A stretch of 64,000 nt of DNA. It comes from CAWKGC01 sp963849005. Its GTDB lineage: Bacteria > Pseudomonadota > Gammaproteobacteria > Burkholderiales > Usitatibacteraceae. A program made the translations under genes and the position numbers. The stretch lies in NCBI GenBank assembly GCA_963849005.1, contig CAWKGC010000021.1:62001-126000 (forward strand). The letters run 5' to 3'. The notes under the pieces were generated by a model. The model made no database searches. It was given only the letters and a program-made list of their open reading frames with translations, and was not told the DNA's origin. Below, one piece after another: positions 17,054-25,241 of this stretch (within the stretch, counting starts at the first letter, position 1; each line of letters begins with the position of its first letter).

Positions 17054-18139
17054 CTAGGCGTCACCGCTACCCTGGAACGCCGGCAGCGCGGCCTTGGCGA
17101 AATCCAGCATGCGCTGGATGGAAACCTTCGCGCGGCGACCGACCTCGGGATCGACGTGCACCTCGTTCCGGCCGTCGTCGAGCACCTGCGCGAGGTTGTG
17201 CAGCCCGTTCATCGCCATCCACGGGCAATGCGCGCAGCTCTGGCACGTGGCGCCTTTGCCAGCGGTGGGCGCCTCGATGAAGGTCGCGCCGGGCAGGCGC
17301 TTCTTCATCTGGTGGATGATGCCGCCGTCGGTGGCGACGATGTATTCCTTCGCGCCCAGGCGCATTGCCGCCTGGATGATGCCGGTGGTGGAGCCGACCG
17401 CGTCGGCAAGGTGGATCACGCCGGCGGGCGACTCCGGGTGCACCAGCACCTTGGCATCCGGGTGCTTCAACTTCAATTCCTCAAGTTGCTGCGCCTTGAA
17501 CTCGTCGTGCACCACGCACGACGCATTCCACATCAGCATGTCCGCGCCGGTCTTGCGGCGGATGTAGTCGCCGAGGTGCTTGTCGGGCGCCCAGAGGATC
17601 TTCTTTCCCTGCGCATGCAGGTGCGCGACGATCTTCTCGCCGATGGACGAAGTCACCATCCAGTCGGCGCGCGCCTTCACCGCCGCGCTGGTGTTGGCAT
17701 AGACCACCACGGTGCGGTCGGGGTGGGCGTCGCAGAACGCCGAGAACGCGTCGGCCGGCGTGGCGAGATCGAGCGAGCACTCGGCCTCCAGGTCCGGCAT
17801 CAGCACGCGCTTCTCGGGGTTCAGGATCTTGGCGGTCTCGCCCATGAAGCGCACGCCCGCGACGACGATGGTCTTCGCGGGATGGTCGTGGCCGAAGCGC
17901 GCCATCTCGAGCGAATCCGAGACCACGCCGCCGGTGGCCTCGGCCAGGTCCTGCAGGTCCGGGTGGACGTAGTAGTGCGCCACCAGCACCCCGTCGATCT
18001 CCTTCAGCCGCCGCTTGATGCGCTCGATCAGCGCCGGCCGCTCCTCGGGCGTGGCGATGCGCGGCGGTTTCGCGGGCGCCAGCCCGAGGTCGCCCGTAAC
18101 ACGCTCGAAGCGGATCTGGATGGGTGCGGCTGCGGCCAT
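17054..18139 (-). CDS. nadA: Quinolinate synthase A
   Basis: 361 residues. NadA condenses iminoaspartate with dihydroxyacetone phosphate to quinolinate using a [4Fe-4S] cluster. Candidate cluster Cys lie in EAECSLDLA, WNASCVVHDEF and GATCQSCAHCPWMAMNGL. Other blocks: VAHYYVHPDLQDLAEATGG, VVAGVRFMGETAKIL, LWAPDKHLGDYI and HPESPAGVIHLADAVGSTTG. ATG at 18139 is chosen because AGGAGA precedes it at proper spacing. It faces hda across about 210 bases. Confidence 0.96.
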   Translation of the reverse strand: MAAAAPIQIRFERVTGDLGLAPAKPPRIATPEERPALIERIKRRLKEIDGVLVAHYYVHPDLQDLAEATGGVVSDSLEMARFGHDHPAKTIVVAGVRFMGETAKILNPEKRVLMPDLEAECSLDLATPADAFSAFCDAHPDRTVVVYANTSAAVKARADWMVTSSIGEKIVAHLHAQGKKILWAPDKHLGDYIRRKTGADMLMWNASCVVHDEFKAQQLEELKLKHPDAKVLVHPESPAGVIHLADAVGSTTGIIQAAMRLGAKEYIVATDGGIIHQMKKRLPGATFIEAPTAGKGATCQSCAHCPWMAMNGLHNLAQVLDDGRNEVHVDPEVGRRAKVSIQRMLDFAKAALPAFQGSGDA

Positions 18140-18350
18140 GTATTCCGTTCTCCTGTTTCGTTTCCGGGGGCGGCCGACGATTCTGCCACAGCGCACCACC
18201 CCGGGGCGCCGGCCGGGCCGGCGTGATACACTTTTGCCTCGTTTCCAGGCGTCCCGTGATGCGCTCAGGCCCACGGGATGCGCCGGATCCAAGTTCGCCG
18301 CCGGAATGCTTGATGAGCGCCGCGGGGACGCAGGGTCCAGGATGCCCACC

Positions 18351-19010
18351 ATGAAGCAGCTACTCCTAGCCTTCACACATCCCCCGCCAACTTTCGACAA
18401 CTTCGTTGCTGCCCGCAACGCCGAGTTGCTCGTGGCCCTGCGCGCCTTCGCTTCCGGCGACCTGCCGGAGCGTGTCCTGTATATCTGGGGCGAACCCGGC
18501 GCCGGCAAGACCCATTTGCTGAAAGCCTTTTCCGCGCTCACCGGCGCGCCCCTGCTGGATGCGGCCGCGCCGGGTCCCGAGGACTTCCGCGGGGGGAGTT
18601 TCTGCCTCGACGACGTCGGCCGCCTGCCGGAAAGCGCGCAGGCGGCCCTCTTCAACGCCTTCAACGAGCCCGGCTTCTCGCGGCTGGTCGCCGCCGCGCC
18701 CTGCGCCCCGAAGGACCTCGCGCTTCGCAAGGACCTCGCCACGCGGCTCGCAACGGGGCTGACCTATCGCTGCCATGCCCTGAGCGACGCGGAGAAGCGC
18801 CTCGCACTCGCCGCCCATGCCGAGACGCGCGGCTTCACGCTCTCGCCCGAAGTCGCGTCCTACCTGCTCAACCATGTGCGGCGCGACATGCCGTCATTGA
18901 TCGGCGCGCTCGACGCACTCGACCGTTATTCGCTCGAGACGGGGCGCCCGATCACGCTGCCCCTGCTGAAGGCGGCGATGCAGCCGGGCCTCAAGCTGGA
19001 GAACCGATGA
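18351..19010 (+). CDS. hda: DnaA regulatory inactivator Hda
   Basis: 219 residues, one AAA+ domain homologous to DnaA. With the DNA-loaded sliding clamp, Hda stimulates ATP hydrolysis by DnaA after initiation. The N-terminus MKQLLLAFTHPPPTFDNFVA includes QLLLAF, the clamp-binding motif (QLxLx[FL]). The Walker A GEPGAGKTHLLKAF, the Walker B-like FCLDDVGRLPESAQ, and LATRLATGLTYRCHALSDAEK with an Arg finger follow. The start could also be the in-frame ATG at 18342, giving MPTMKQ. It overlaps the HAD gene by ATGA. Confidence 0.93.
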   Translation: MKQLLLAFTHPPPTFDNFVAARNAELLVALRAFASGDLPERVLYIWGEPGAGKTHLLKAFSALTGAPLLDAAAPGPEDFRGGSFCLDDVGRLPESAQAALFNAFNEPGFSRLVAAAPCAPKDLALRKDLATRLATGLTYRCHALSDAEKRLALAAHAETRGFTLSPEVASYLLNHVRRDMPSLIGALDALDRYSLETGRPITLPLLKAAMQPGLKLENR

Positions 19011-19669
19011 AGCTCGCCTTGTTCGACCTCGACAACACCCTTCTCGGGGGCGACAGCGACTATGCCTGGTCGCAGTTCCTGATCGAGGAGGGCATCCTCG
19101 ACCGCGAGAAGTTCGAGCAGACCAACGGCTGGTTCCTCAAGGAGTACGAGCGCGGCTCGATCGTGATGGAGGACTGGCTCGCCTTCCAGCTGAAGCCGCT
19201 CGCCGGCCGGCCGCGCGCGCAACTCGAGGACTGGCACCGCCGCTTCATGGAACGCAAGATCCGCCCGATCATCCTCGCCAAGGCCGCCCCGTTGATCGCC
19301 AGCCACGGCGACGCACTGCAGGCGCTGGTCACCGCAACCAACCGCTTCATCACAGAGCCGATCGCGCGCGAGCTCGGCATTCCCCACCTGATCGCCTCCG
19401 AGATCGAGTTGGGCGAGGATGGCACGTTTACCGGAAGGCCCAGCGGGCAACCGTCCTTCGGCAAGGGCAAGGTCTCGCGCGTCGGCGATTGGCTTGCCGC
19501 GCAGGACCTGAAGCTGGGCGATTTCCGCGAAAGCTGGTTCTACAGCGATTCGCACAACGATATCCCGCTGCTCGAGGCGGTGAGCCATCCGGTGGCGGTG
19601 GATCCGGATGCCACGCTGCGAAAGCACGCGGAAGGAAAGGGATGGCGCGTCATGAGCCTGAGGACATGA
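19007..19669 (+). CDS. HAD-IB family hydrolase (SerB-like)
   Basis: 220 residues. HAD motif I is LALFDLDNTLLGGDSD (nucleophile and acid Asp), motif II is in ALVTATNRFIT, and motifs III/IV are near GKGKVSRVGDWL and FYSDSHNDIPLLEAVSHPVAVDPD. This last stretch matches HAD-IB phosphatases annotated as phosphoserine-phosphatase-like proteins, which sit between hda and pcnB in many betaproteobacteria. The physiological substrate is unknown. It overlaps both neighbours by ATGA. Confidence 0.9.
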   Translation: MKLALFDLDNTLLGGDSDYAWSQFLIEEGILDREKFEQTNGWFLKEYERGSIVMEDWLAFQLKPLAGRPRAQLEDWHRRFMERKIRPIILAKAAPLIASHGDALQALVTATNRFITEPIARELGIPHLIASEIELGEDGTFTGRPSGQPSFGKGKVSRVGDWLAAQDLKLGDFRESWFYSDSHNDIPLLEAVSHPVAVDPDATLRKHAEGKGWRVMSLRT

Positions 19670-21051
19670 TCAAGAAATTCATCCGGCGCGTTTTCGGCGG
19701 CGGCGGCGAGAAGCGCCCGCAGCGCGAGGCGAAGGCGGTCATCTACGGGCCGGACCGCCACCATGTGCGCAAGGAATCGCTCAGCCGCGGCGCGCGCAAG
19801 ACCTGCGAAGACCTGCAGCGCGCGGGCTACGCCGCCTTCGTGGTCGGCGGCGCGGTGCGCGACCTGCTGCTCGGGCGCGCGCCCAAGGACTTCGACGTCG
19901 CCACCAGCGCGACGCCCGACCAGGTGCGCGCGGTGTTCCGCAGGAGCCGCATCATCGGCAGGCGCTTCCAGATCGTGCACGTGATGTTCGGCGCCGAGAC
20001 GGTCGAGGTGTCGACCTTCCGCGCGCACTTCACCAAGGAGGCCGACGAGGACAGCCAGGACGCGCACGGCCGCGTGCTCTCCGACAACGTGTGGGGCTCG
20101 CAGGCCGAGGACGCGATCCGCCGCGACTTCACCGTGAACGCGCTGTTCTACGACCCGGTGAAGGAAGAGGTCTGGGACTACCAGCACGGCGTCAAGGACC
20201 TCGAGGCGAAGAAGCTGGTGATGATCGGGGATCCGGCGACGCGCTACCGCGAAGACCCGGTGAGGATGCTGCGCGCCGCGCGGCTGGCCGCCAAGCTCGG
20301 CTTCACCATCGAGGCGAAGACCGAGGCCGCGATCCGCGAGTCGAGGCACCTGCTGGAGAACGTGCCGCAGGCGCGGCTCTTCGAGGAAATCCTCAAGCTG
20401 CTGCTCTCGGGCAGCGCGGTGGCGTGCATCAAGAAGCTGCGCCACCTCGAGCTCCACCACGGCCTGCTGCCCCTGCTGGACAACGCGCTCGAGGATCCCG
20501 ACACGGGGCAATTCGCCTGGGCTGCGCTGCAGGCCACCGACGAGCGGCTCGCTGCGGAGAAGCCCGTCTCTCCCGCCTTCCTGCTCGCGGCCCTTCTCTG
20601 GGGGCAGGTCGAAAGGGAAACCAAACGCGCCGAGGAGGAAGGCCAGGTCGCGGTGCCGGCGATGCACGCGGCGATGCACGAGGCGCTCGAGCGCCAGCGC
20701 GACAAGCTCGCCATCCCGCGCCGCTTCGACGCGACGATGAAGGAGCTGTGGCTCCTGCAGCCGCGCTTCCTGCAGCGCGGCGGCAGCCGGCCGTACCGCC
20801 TGCTCGAGCATCCGCGCTTTCGCGCCGGCTACGATTTCTTCGAGCTGCGCGCGCGTTCCGGCAACGCGCCGCAGGACATCGCCGATTGGTGGGAGCGCTT
20901 CCAGTTCGCCTCTGTGGACGAGCGCGAGACGATGATGCTGAAGGACGACGGCCCGAAGAAGAAGCGCCGCCGCCGCCGCGGAGGCAAGAAGTCGGACGAG
21001 CAGGGCGGCGCGGAACCTGCGGGAACAAGCGGCGAGGAGGGCGCGGAATGA
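19666..21051 (+). CDS. pcnB: Poly(A) polymerase I
   Basis: 461 residues. PcnB adds 3' poly(A) tails to RNAs, promoting decay. The nucleotidyltransferase core is clear: AAFVVGGAVRDLLLGRAPKDFDVATSATPDQV, here split across GGAVRDLL and the catalytic DFDVA; then RRFQIVHVMFGAETVEVSTF, QAEDAIRRDFTVNALFYDP, and the RNA-binding DPVRMLRAARLAAKLGF and LARLFEE-like ARLFEEILKLL. The C-terminus is a basic KKKRRRRRGGKK tail typical of PcnB rather than the CCA-adding enzyme. Start ATG 19666 overlaps the HAD stop. Confidence 0.95.
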   Translation: MIKKFIRRVFGGGGEKRPQREAKAVIYGPDRHHVRKESLSRGARKTCEDLQRAGYAAFVVGGAVRDLLLGRAPKDFDVATSATPDQVRAVFRRSRIIGRRFQIVHVMFGAETVEVSTFRAHFTKEADEDSQDAHGRVLSDNVWGSQAEDAIRRDFTVNALFYDPVKEEVWDYQHGVKDLEAKKLVMIGDPATRYREDPVRMLRAARLAAKLGFTIEAKTEAAIRESRHLLENVPQARLFEEILKLLLSGSAVACIKKLRHLELHHGLLPLLDNALEDPDTGQFAWAALQATDERLAAEKPVSPAFLLAALLWGQVERETKRAEEEGQVAVPAMHAAMHEALERQRDKLAIPRRFDATMKELWLLQPRFLQRGGSRPYRLLEHPRFRAGYDFFELRARSGNAPQDIADWWERFQFASVDERETMMLKDDGPKKKRRRRRGGKKSDEQGGAEPAGTSGEEGAE

Positions 21052-21539
21052 AACCCGTGCGCGCCGCGATCGCGCTGGGCGCGAACCTCGCGTCTCCCGA
21101 GGCGCAGGTGCTGCGCGCCTTCGACGAGATCGCGCGGATGCCGGGCACGACGCTCATCGCGCGGTCGTCGCTTTATCGCACGGCGCCGGTCGGGTACGCC
21201 GACCAGCCGGCGTTCATCAACGCCGCGGCGCTGGTGGACACCACGCTTTCCCCGCGTGCCCTGCTCGACGGGCTGCTCGCGATCGAGCGCGCCCACGGCC
21301 GCGTGCGCGACGTGCCCAACGGCCCGCGCACGCTCGACCTCGACGTGGTCGTCTACGGCGACACGCTGGTCGACGAGCCGGGGCTCGCGATCCCGCATCC
21401 GCGCGCGCACGAGCGCGCCTTCGTCCTGGCGCCGCTCTCCGAGATCGCCCCCGGGCTGCGCATTCCCGGGCACGGCTTCGCGCGCGAATGCCTGGAGAAA
21501 TGCGACCGCTCCGGCATAGCGAAGATGGAGACCGCATGA
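21048..21539 (+). CDS. folK: 2-amino-4-hydroxy-6-hydroxymethyldihydropteridine diphosphokinase
   Basis: 163 residues. HPPK transfers pyrophosphate from ATP to 6-hydroxymethyl-dihydropterin in folate synthesis. Signatures: AAIALGANLASPEAQVLRAF, SSLYRTAPVGYADQPAFINA, RVRDVPNGPRTLDLDVVVYG (with RxxxxGPRxxDxD) and IPHPRAHERAFVLAPL. The gene starts overlapping the pcnB stop (ATGA) and its own stop overlaps the next start. Confidence 0.96.
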   Translation: MKPVRAAIALGANLASPEAQVLRAFDEIARMPGTTLIARSSLYRTAPVGYADQPAFINAAALVDTTLSPRALLDGLLAIERAHGRVRDVPNGPRTLDLDVVVYGDTLVDEPGLAIPHPRAHERAFVLAPLSEIAPGLRIPGHGFARECLEKCDRSGIAKMETA

Positions 21540-22165
21540 ACAAGCGCTTCATCGTCGTCGAGGGACCGATCGGCTGCGGCAAGACCAGCCTCGCGACCCG
21601 GCTCGCCGAGCGCCTCGGCGCCAACATCATGATGGAGGACCCGGGCGCCAACCCGTTCCTGCCGATGTTCTATCGCGACATGCGCCGCCACGCGCTCGCG
21701 ACCCAGCTCTTCTTTCTTTTCCAGCGCGTGAACCAGCTCGAGCGGCTGCGCCAGCCCGACCTCTTCGGCGAGCGCACCGTCGCCGACTTCGCGCTCGCCA
21801 AGGACCCGCTGTTCGCGCGCCTGAACCTCGACGACAACGAGTACGCGCTCTACCGGCGCATCTACGACCACGTGAAGCCGCAGGCGCCGGTGCCCGACCT
21901 CGTCATCTACCTGCAGGCCTCCGTCGACACCCTGCTCAGCCGCGTGAACCGCCGCGGGCAGCCGATGGAGCGAGACATCCCGGAGGAATACCTGCGCCGC
22001 CTCTCCGAGGCCTACACCGGCTATTTCCACGAATACACCGAGAGCCCGCTCCTGATCGTCAACAACGAGCGGCTGAATTTCGTCGATGTCCCCGAGCACT
22101 TCGACCTGCTCGTCGAGCGCATGAACGCGATGCGCGGCGGGCGGGAATTCTTCAACCGCGCATGA
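21536..22165 (+). CDS. Deoxynucleoside kinase (dGK/dAK family)
   Basis: 209 residues of a P-loop deoxynucleoside kinase. FIVVEGPIGCGKTSLATRLA is the Walker A, GERTVADFALAKDPLFARL contains the conserved ERS/DRE-like region, DLVIYLQASVDTLLSRVNRRGQPMER splits into the LID region with RxxxRGRxxE-like arginines, and LIVNNERLNFVD is near the end. The expected reaction is phosphorylation of deoxyadenosine or deoxyguanosine in nucleoside salvage. It lies between folK and panB, as in many betaproteobacteria. Confidence 0.9.
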   Translation: MNKRFIVVEGPIGCGKTSLATRLAERLGANIMMEDPGANPFLPMFYRDMRRHALATQLFFLFQRVNQLERLRQPDLFGERTVADFALAKDPLFARLNLDDNEYALYRRIYDHVKPQAPVPDLVIYLQASVDTLLSRVNRRGQPMERDIPEEYLRRLSEAYTGYFHEYTESPLLIVNNERLNFVDVPEHFDLLVERMNAMRGGREFFNRA

Positions 22166-22175
22166 GGAGCCTCGC

Positions 22176-22967
22176 ATGAGGATCACCACGCATCAACTGC
22201 AGGCCCGCGCCGCCGCCGGCGAGAAGCTGGTCATGCTCACTTGCTACGACGCGAGCTTCGCCGCGCTCTCGGACGCCGCCGGCGTCGACATGCTGCTGAT
22301 AGGCGACTCGCTCGGCATGGTGCTGCAGGGGCACGACTCGACGCTTGCCGTGACCATGGAGCAGGTGCTCTACCACGTCGAATGCGTCGCCAGGGGCAGC
22401 GCGAAGGCGATGGTGGTTGCCGACATGCCGTTCGGCGCCTTCCAGGAATCGAAGGAGCAGGCGTTTCGCAACGCGGCGCGCGCGGTGGCGGCCGGCGCAG
22501 GCATGGTCAAGCTCGAAGGCGGGGCGCTGATGGTGGAAACCACGCGCTTCCTCGTCGACCGCGGCATCCCGGTTTGCGCGCACATCGGCCTCACGCCGCA
22601 ATCGGTGCTCACGCTCGGCGGCTACAAGGTGCAGGGCAAGACCGAGAACGCCGCCACGCAGCTCATTGCCGATGCCCGCGCGCTCGAAGCGGCGGGTGCG
22701 GCGATCATCCTGATGGAAGCGATGCCGGCAACGCTCGGCAAGCGCGTGACCGAAGCGGTAAAGGTGCCGACCATCGGCATCGGCGCCGGCCCCGACGTCT
22801 CCGGGCAGGTGCTGGTGGTCTACGACATCCTCGACATCTATCCCGGCCGCAAGGCGCGCTTCGTGAAGAACTTCATGGAGGGCCAGCCCTCGGTGAAGGC
22901 GGGCATCGAGGCCTACGTCGCGGCGGTGCGCGCGAAGACCTTCCCCGGCCCCGAACACTGTTTCTAA
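22176..22967 (+). CDS. panB: 3-methyl-2-oxobutanoate hydroxymethyltransferase
   Basis: 263 residues. PanB makes ketopantoate from alpha-ketoisovalerate and methylene-THF. Signatures: VMLTCYDASFAALSDAAGVD, LLIGDSLGMVLQGHDSTLAV with metal ligands, ADMPFGAFQES, MVKLEGG (active-site region), GIPVCAHIGLTPQSV and GIGAGPDVSGQVLVVYDIL. Start ATG 22176 follows GAGGAG. A GGGGTCAG repeat begins two bases after the stop and separates it from panC. Confidence 0.97.
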   Translation: MRITTHQLQARAAAGEKLVMLTCYDASFAALSDAAGVDMLLIGDSLGMVLQGHDSTLAVTMEQVLYHVECVARGSAKAMVVADMPFGAFQESKEQAFRNAARAVAAGAGMVKLEGGALMVETTRFLVDRGIPVCAHIGLTPQSVLTLGGYKVQGKTENAATQLIADARALEAAGAAIILMEAMPATLGKRVTEAVKVPTIGIGAGPDVSGQVLVVYDILDIYPGRKARFVKNFMEGQPSVKAGIEAYVAAVRAKTFPGPEHCF

Positions 22968-22968
22968 A

Positions 22969-23107
22969 TGGGGTCAGATACGCAATTTGGGGTCAGCGAA
23001 ATAATGGGGTCAGGTTACATTTCCGGACGCCAGGATCGCTGTGCGATCCGGCCGGAAATGTAACCTGACCCCATTATTTCGGAAGTATTACGTCTCTGAC
23101 CCCAATT
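22969..23107. repeat. GGGGTCAG-type palindromic repeat, copy 2, between panB and panC
   Basis: Perfect 30-base arms at 22997-23026 and 23052-23081 enclose an inner hairpin GGATCGC / GCGATCC (23033-23049). The arm core reads GGGGTCAGGTTACATTTC, versus GGGGTCAGAGTACATTTC in copies 1 and 3, and the opposite arm carries the matching change. Outside them is a further shorter pair, ATTTGGGGTCAG (22985-22996) and CTGACCCCAATT (23096-23107), plus a lone GGGGTCAG at 22970, so copy 2 is a nested composite. The element fills the whole panB-panC gap. Confidence 0.93.
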
Positions 23108-23126
23108 GCCGACCCCGGTTTCCGAC

Positions 23127-23960
23127 ATGGAACTCATCCACACCGCCGAAAAGCTCGCTGAACGCCTCGGTAAAGAGGCCGCGGTCGCGTTCGTGCCGAC
23201 CATGGGCAACCTGCACGCCGGCCACCTCTCGCTGGTGAAGATCGCGCGGGAGAGGGCGCGCTGCGTCGTGGCGAGCGTGTTCGTCAATCGACTGCAGTTC
23301 GAGCCGGGCGGCGATTTCGACCGCTATCCGCGCTCGCTCGACAACGATTGCCGCATGCTCGAGGCCGCCGGCTGCGACGTGGTGTTCGCGCCCGACGAGC
23401 GCGAGCTCTATCCCGAGCCGCAGGAGATCCTCGTCACGCCGCCGAAGTCCGCGGAGCAGTTGTGCGGCGAATTCCGCCCCGGCCATTTTGCCGGCGTCAC
23501 CACCGTCGTCACCAAGCTCTTCCACCTCGTGCAGCCGCAGGTCGCGGTGTTCGGCATGAAGGACTACCAGCAGCTGCACGTCATACGCACGCTGGTGCGG
23601 CAGCTCAACTTCCCGATCGAGATCGTCGGCGGGCCGACGCTGCGCGAGACCGACGGGCTGGCGATGAGCTCGCGCAACGGTTACCTGTCGAAGCAAGAGC
23701 GCGCGCAGGCGGTGCAGTTGAGCCAGTGCCTCGCGCGCCTGAAGAACGCGATCGAGGGTGGCCGGAAAGACTACGAAGCGCTCACGCGGGACGCGGAGGA
23801 AAGCTTGCGCGTCGCCGGCTGGAAGGTGGACTACGTGGCGCTGCGAACCCGCGCGACGCTGGCGCCGCCGCTGCCGGCCGACAAGGAGCTCGTCGTGCTG
23901 GGCGCGGCGTGGCTCGGCCGCACGCGACTCATCGACAACATCGAGATCGCCGCGCCATAG
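23127..23960 (+). CDS. panC: Pantothenate synthetase
   Basis: 277 residues. PanC joins pantoate and beta-alanine with ATP to give pantothenate. Signatures: VAFVPTMGNLHAGHLSLVKIA (HIGH-like GNLHAGH), SVFVNRLQFEPGGDFDRYPR, HFAGVTTVVTKLFHLVQP, FGMKDYQQLHVI and MSSRNGYLS (KMSKS-like). NRLQF replaces the usual NPxQF. ATG 23127 is preferred to an in-frame TTG at 23106, which lies inside the repeat. No clear Shine-Dalgarno sequence precedes it, because the upstream bases are repeat sequence. Confidence 0.96.
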   Translation: MELIHTAEKLAERLGKEAAVAFVPTMGNLHAGHLSLVKIARERARCVVASVFVNRLQFEPGGDFDRYPRSLDNDCRMLEAAGCDVVFAPDERELYPEPQEILVTPPKSAEQLCGEFRPGHFAGVTTVVTKLFHLVQPQVAVFGMKDYQQLHVIRTLVRQLNFPIEIVGGPTLRETDGLAMSSRNGYLSKQERAQAVQLSQCLARLKNAIEGGRKDYEALTRDAEESLRVAGWKVDYVALRTRATLAPPLPADKELVVLGAAWLGRTRLIDNIEIAAP

Positions 23961-23970
23961 CGTTTCGCCC

Positions 23971-25215
23971 TCAGCGGTTCCAGCTGCAGGTGCCTTCCCC
24001 GATGGCATTCATCATCAGCGGCACCATCGCCAGCAGGCCCATCCCGGCATAGGCCGTCTTGCAATCGGGCTTCCACGAGTTCTCGATGGCGATCTCTTCC
24101 CTCGACTTCTGCGCGGGCTTCGCCGGCATCGGGAAGGGCAGTATCGCGCGCTGGCCGGTGCCTTCCTTGGTGATGTCGCGCGCGCGCTGGCGCATGGCCT
24201 CGAGGTCGAATCGCGGCGCGTCCTTCGCCGGCTCGGAAGCGGCCGGTGGGGTGCGGCTGCTGAACGGATCGTCGACCACATCGGGGGGCGCGGTGCGCGA
24301 GCGCACGGGGCCGGGCATGGGCGCCGTGATGACTTCGCGCGGCGCCGCGCGCGCGGCAGGTTGCGCGGGCACGGGAGCGGCGCGCGGTTCGGCCGGCGCC
24401 AGCTCCGCGGCAGGCGCTGCCATCTCCCGCGTGACGGGCGAAGGCGCAATGCGCTCGAGCGACTGCGTCGGCACAAGCGGGACTTCGCTCGGCCGCAACT
24501 CGACGGGCGGCGCAAGCGGCTGCGTGATCGCGGGCGGCGTGATGCGCTCAAGAGTCTGCGTGGGAACCAGCGGGACTTCGCTCGGCCGCAACTCGACGGG
24601 CGGCGCAAGCGGCTGCGCGATCGCCGGCGGCGTGATGCGCTCAAGCGTCTGCGTCGGCACCAGCGGGACTTCGCTCGGCCGCAACTCGACGGGCGGCGCA
24701 ATCGGCTGCGCGACGGCAGGAGGCGTGATGCGCTCCAGCGTTTGCGTCGGCACCAGCGGGACTTCGCTCGCGCGCAACTCGACCGGCGCCGCGATTTCCC
24801 GCTCGACCTTCAGCGGCACGATGCGTTCGAGCATCGGCGCCGGGACGAGCGGCGTCTCGGTGACGGGCAGGGGCAGCCGCTCGGCCTCCGGCAGGGGCGT
24901 GGCCTGCGGCGCGGCGGGCGCGATCGGCTTGTCGACGATGTTCGGCGCTTCCGGCGCGACGCGCGGCAACGTGTCCTTGGCAGCGTCCGGGCGCGTGCGC
25001 GGCGCCGTGCGCGGGACGCTCAAGTCGCCGCCGCGATCGAGCCTGAGCCCGATGCCGGGCGCGGCCAGCGGGAAGGGCAGGGTGACGGCGAGCGTTCCCC
25101 AGTACGCCTTGCCGCTCGGCGTGCCGCTGCCCGACGTGCTGCCGAACAGCAGGATCGCCAGCATGTGCAGCAGGATCGAGAGGATCACGAACTCGCTGAA
25201 CGACGCGCGCCTCAA
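23971..25215 (-). CDS. Proline-rich membrane-anchored protein with five 31-residue repeats
   Basis: 414 residues from a TTG start at 25215, preceded by GGGAG. An N-terminal anchor (FVILSILLHMLAILLFG) is like that of TonB-type proteins. A Pro-rich periplasmic stretch follows, with five tandem 31-residue units (residues about 119-273; consensus SEVPLVPTQTLERITPP, then a linker APPVELRP). A helical piece (RFDLEAMRQRARDITKE) and a C-terminal block, KPDCKTAYAGMGLLAMVP, then a final CSW, carry two Cys. There is no TonB C-terminal domain. The C-terminal DCxTAYxGxGLLAxxP pattern is one I associate with unnamed betaproteobacterial proteins. It follows the IlvD-type gene by 26 bases. Function unknown. 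Confidence 0.75.
   Translation of the reverse strand: MRRASFSEFVILSILLHMLAILLFGSTSGSGTPSGKAYWGTLAVTLPFPLAAPGIGLRLDRGGDLSVPRTAPRTRPDAAKDTLPRVAPEAPNIVDKPIAPAAPQATPLPEAERLPLPVTETPLVPAPMLERIVPLKVEREIAAPVELRASEVPLVPTQTLERITPPAVAQPIAPPVELRPSEVPLVPTQTLERITPPAIAQPLAPPVELRPSEVPLVPTQTLERITPPAITQPLAPPVELRPSEVPLVPTQSLERIAPSPVTREMAAPAAELAPAEPRAAPVPAQPAARAAPREVITAPMPGPVRSRTAPPDVVDDPFSSRTPPAASEPAKDAPRFDLEAMRQRARDITKEGTGQRAILPFPMPAKPAQKSREEIAIENSWKPDCKTAYAGMGLLAMVPLMMNAIGEGTCSWNR
24397..24861. repeat. Five tandem 93-base units inside the proline-rich protein gene
   Basis: Each unit is 93 bases (31 codons). The three central units are nearly identical and the outer two have diverged, the usual pattern of a growing array. 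The length is always a multiple of three, so copy number can change without breaking the frame. Confidence 0.88.
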
Positions 25216-25241
25216 TCGTGTCTCCCGGTCGATCCGCCGCG

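Noticed and set aside
24397..24861. CRISPR-like array
   Set aside because: Repeats are 93 bases without spacers, keep an open frame and encode a Pro-rich protein; no cas genes are present.
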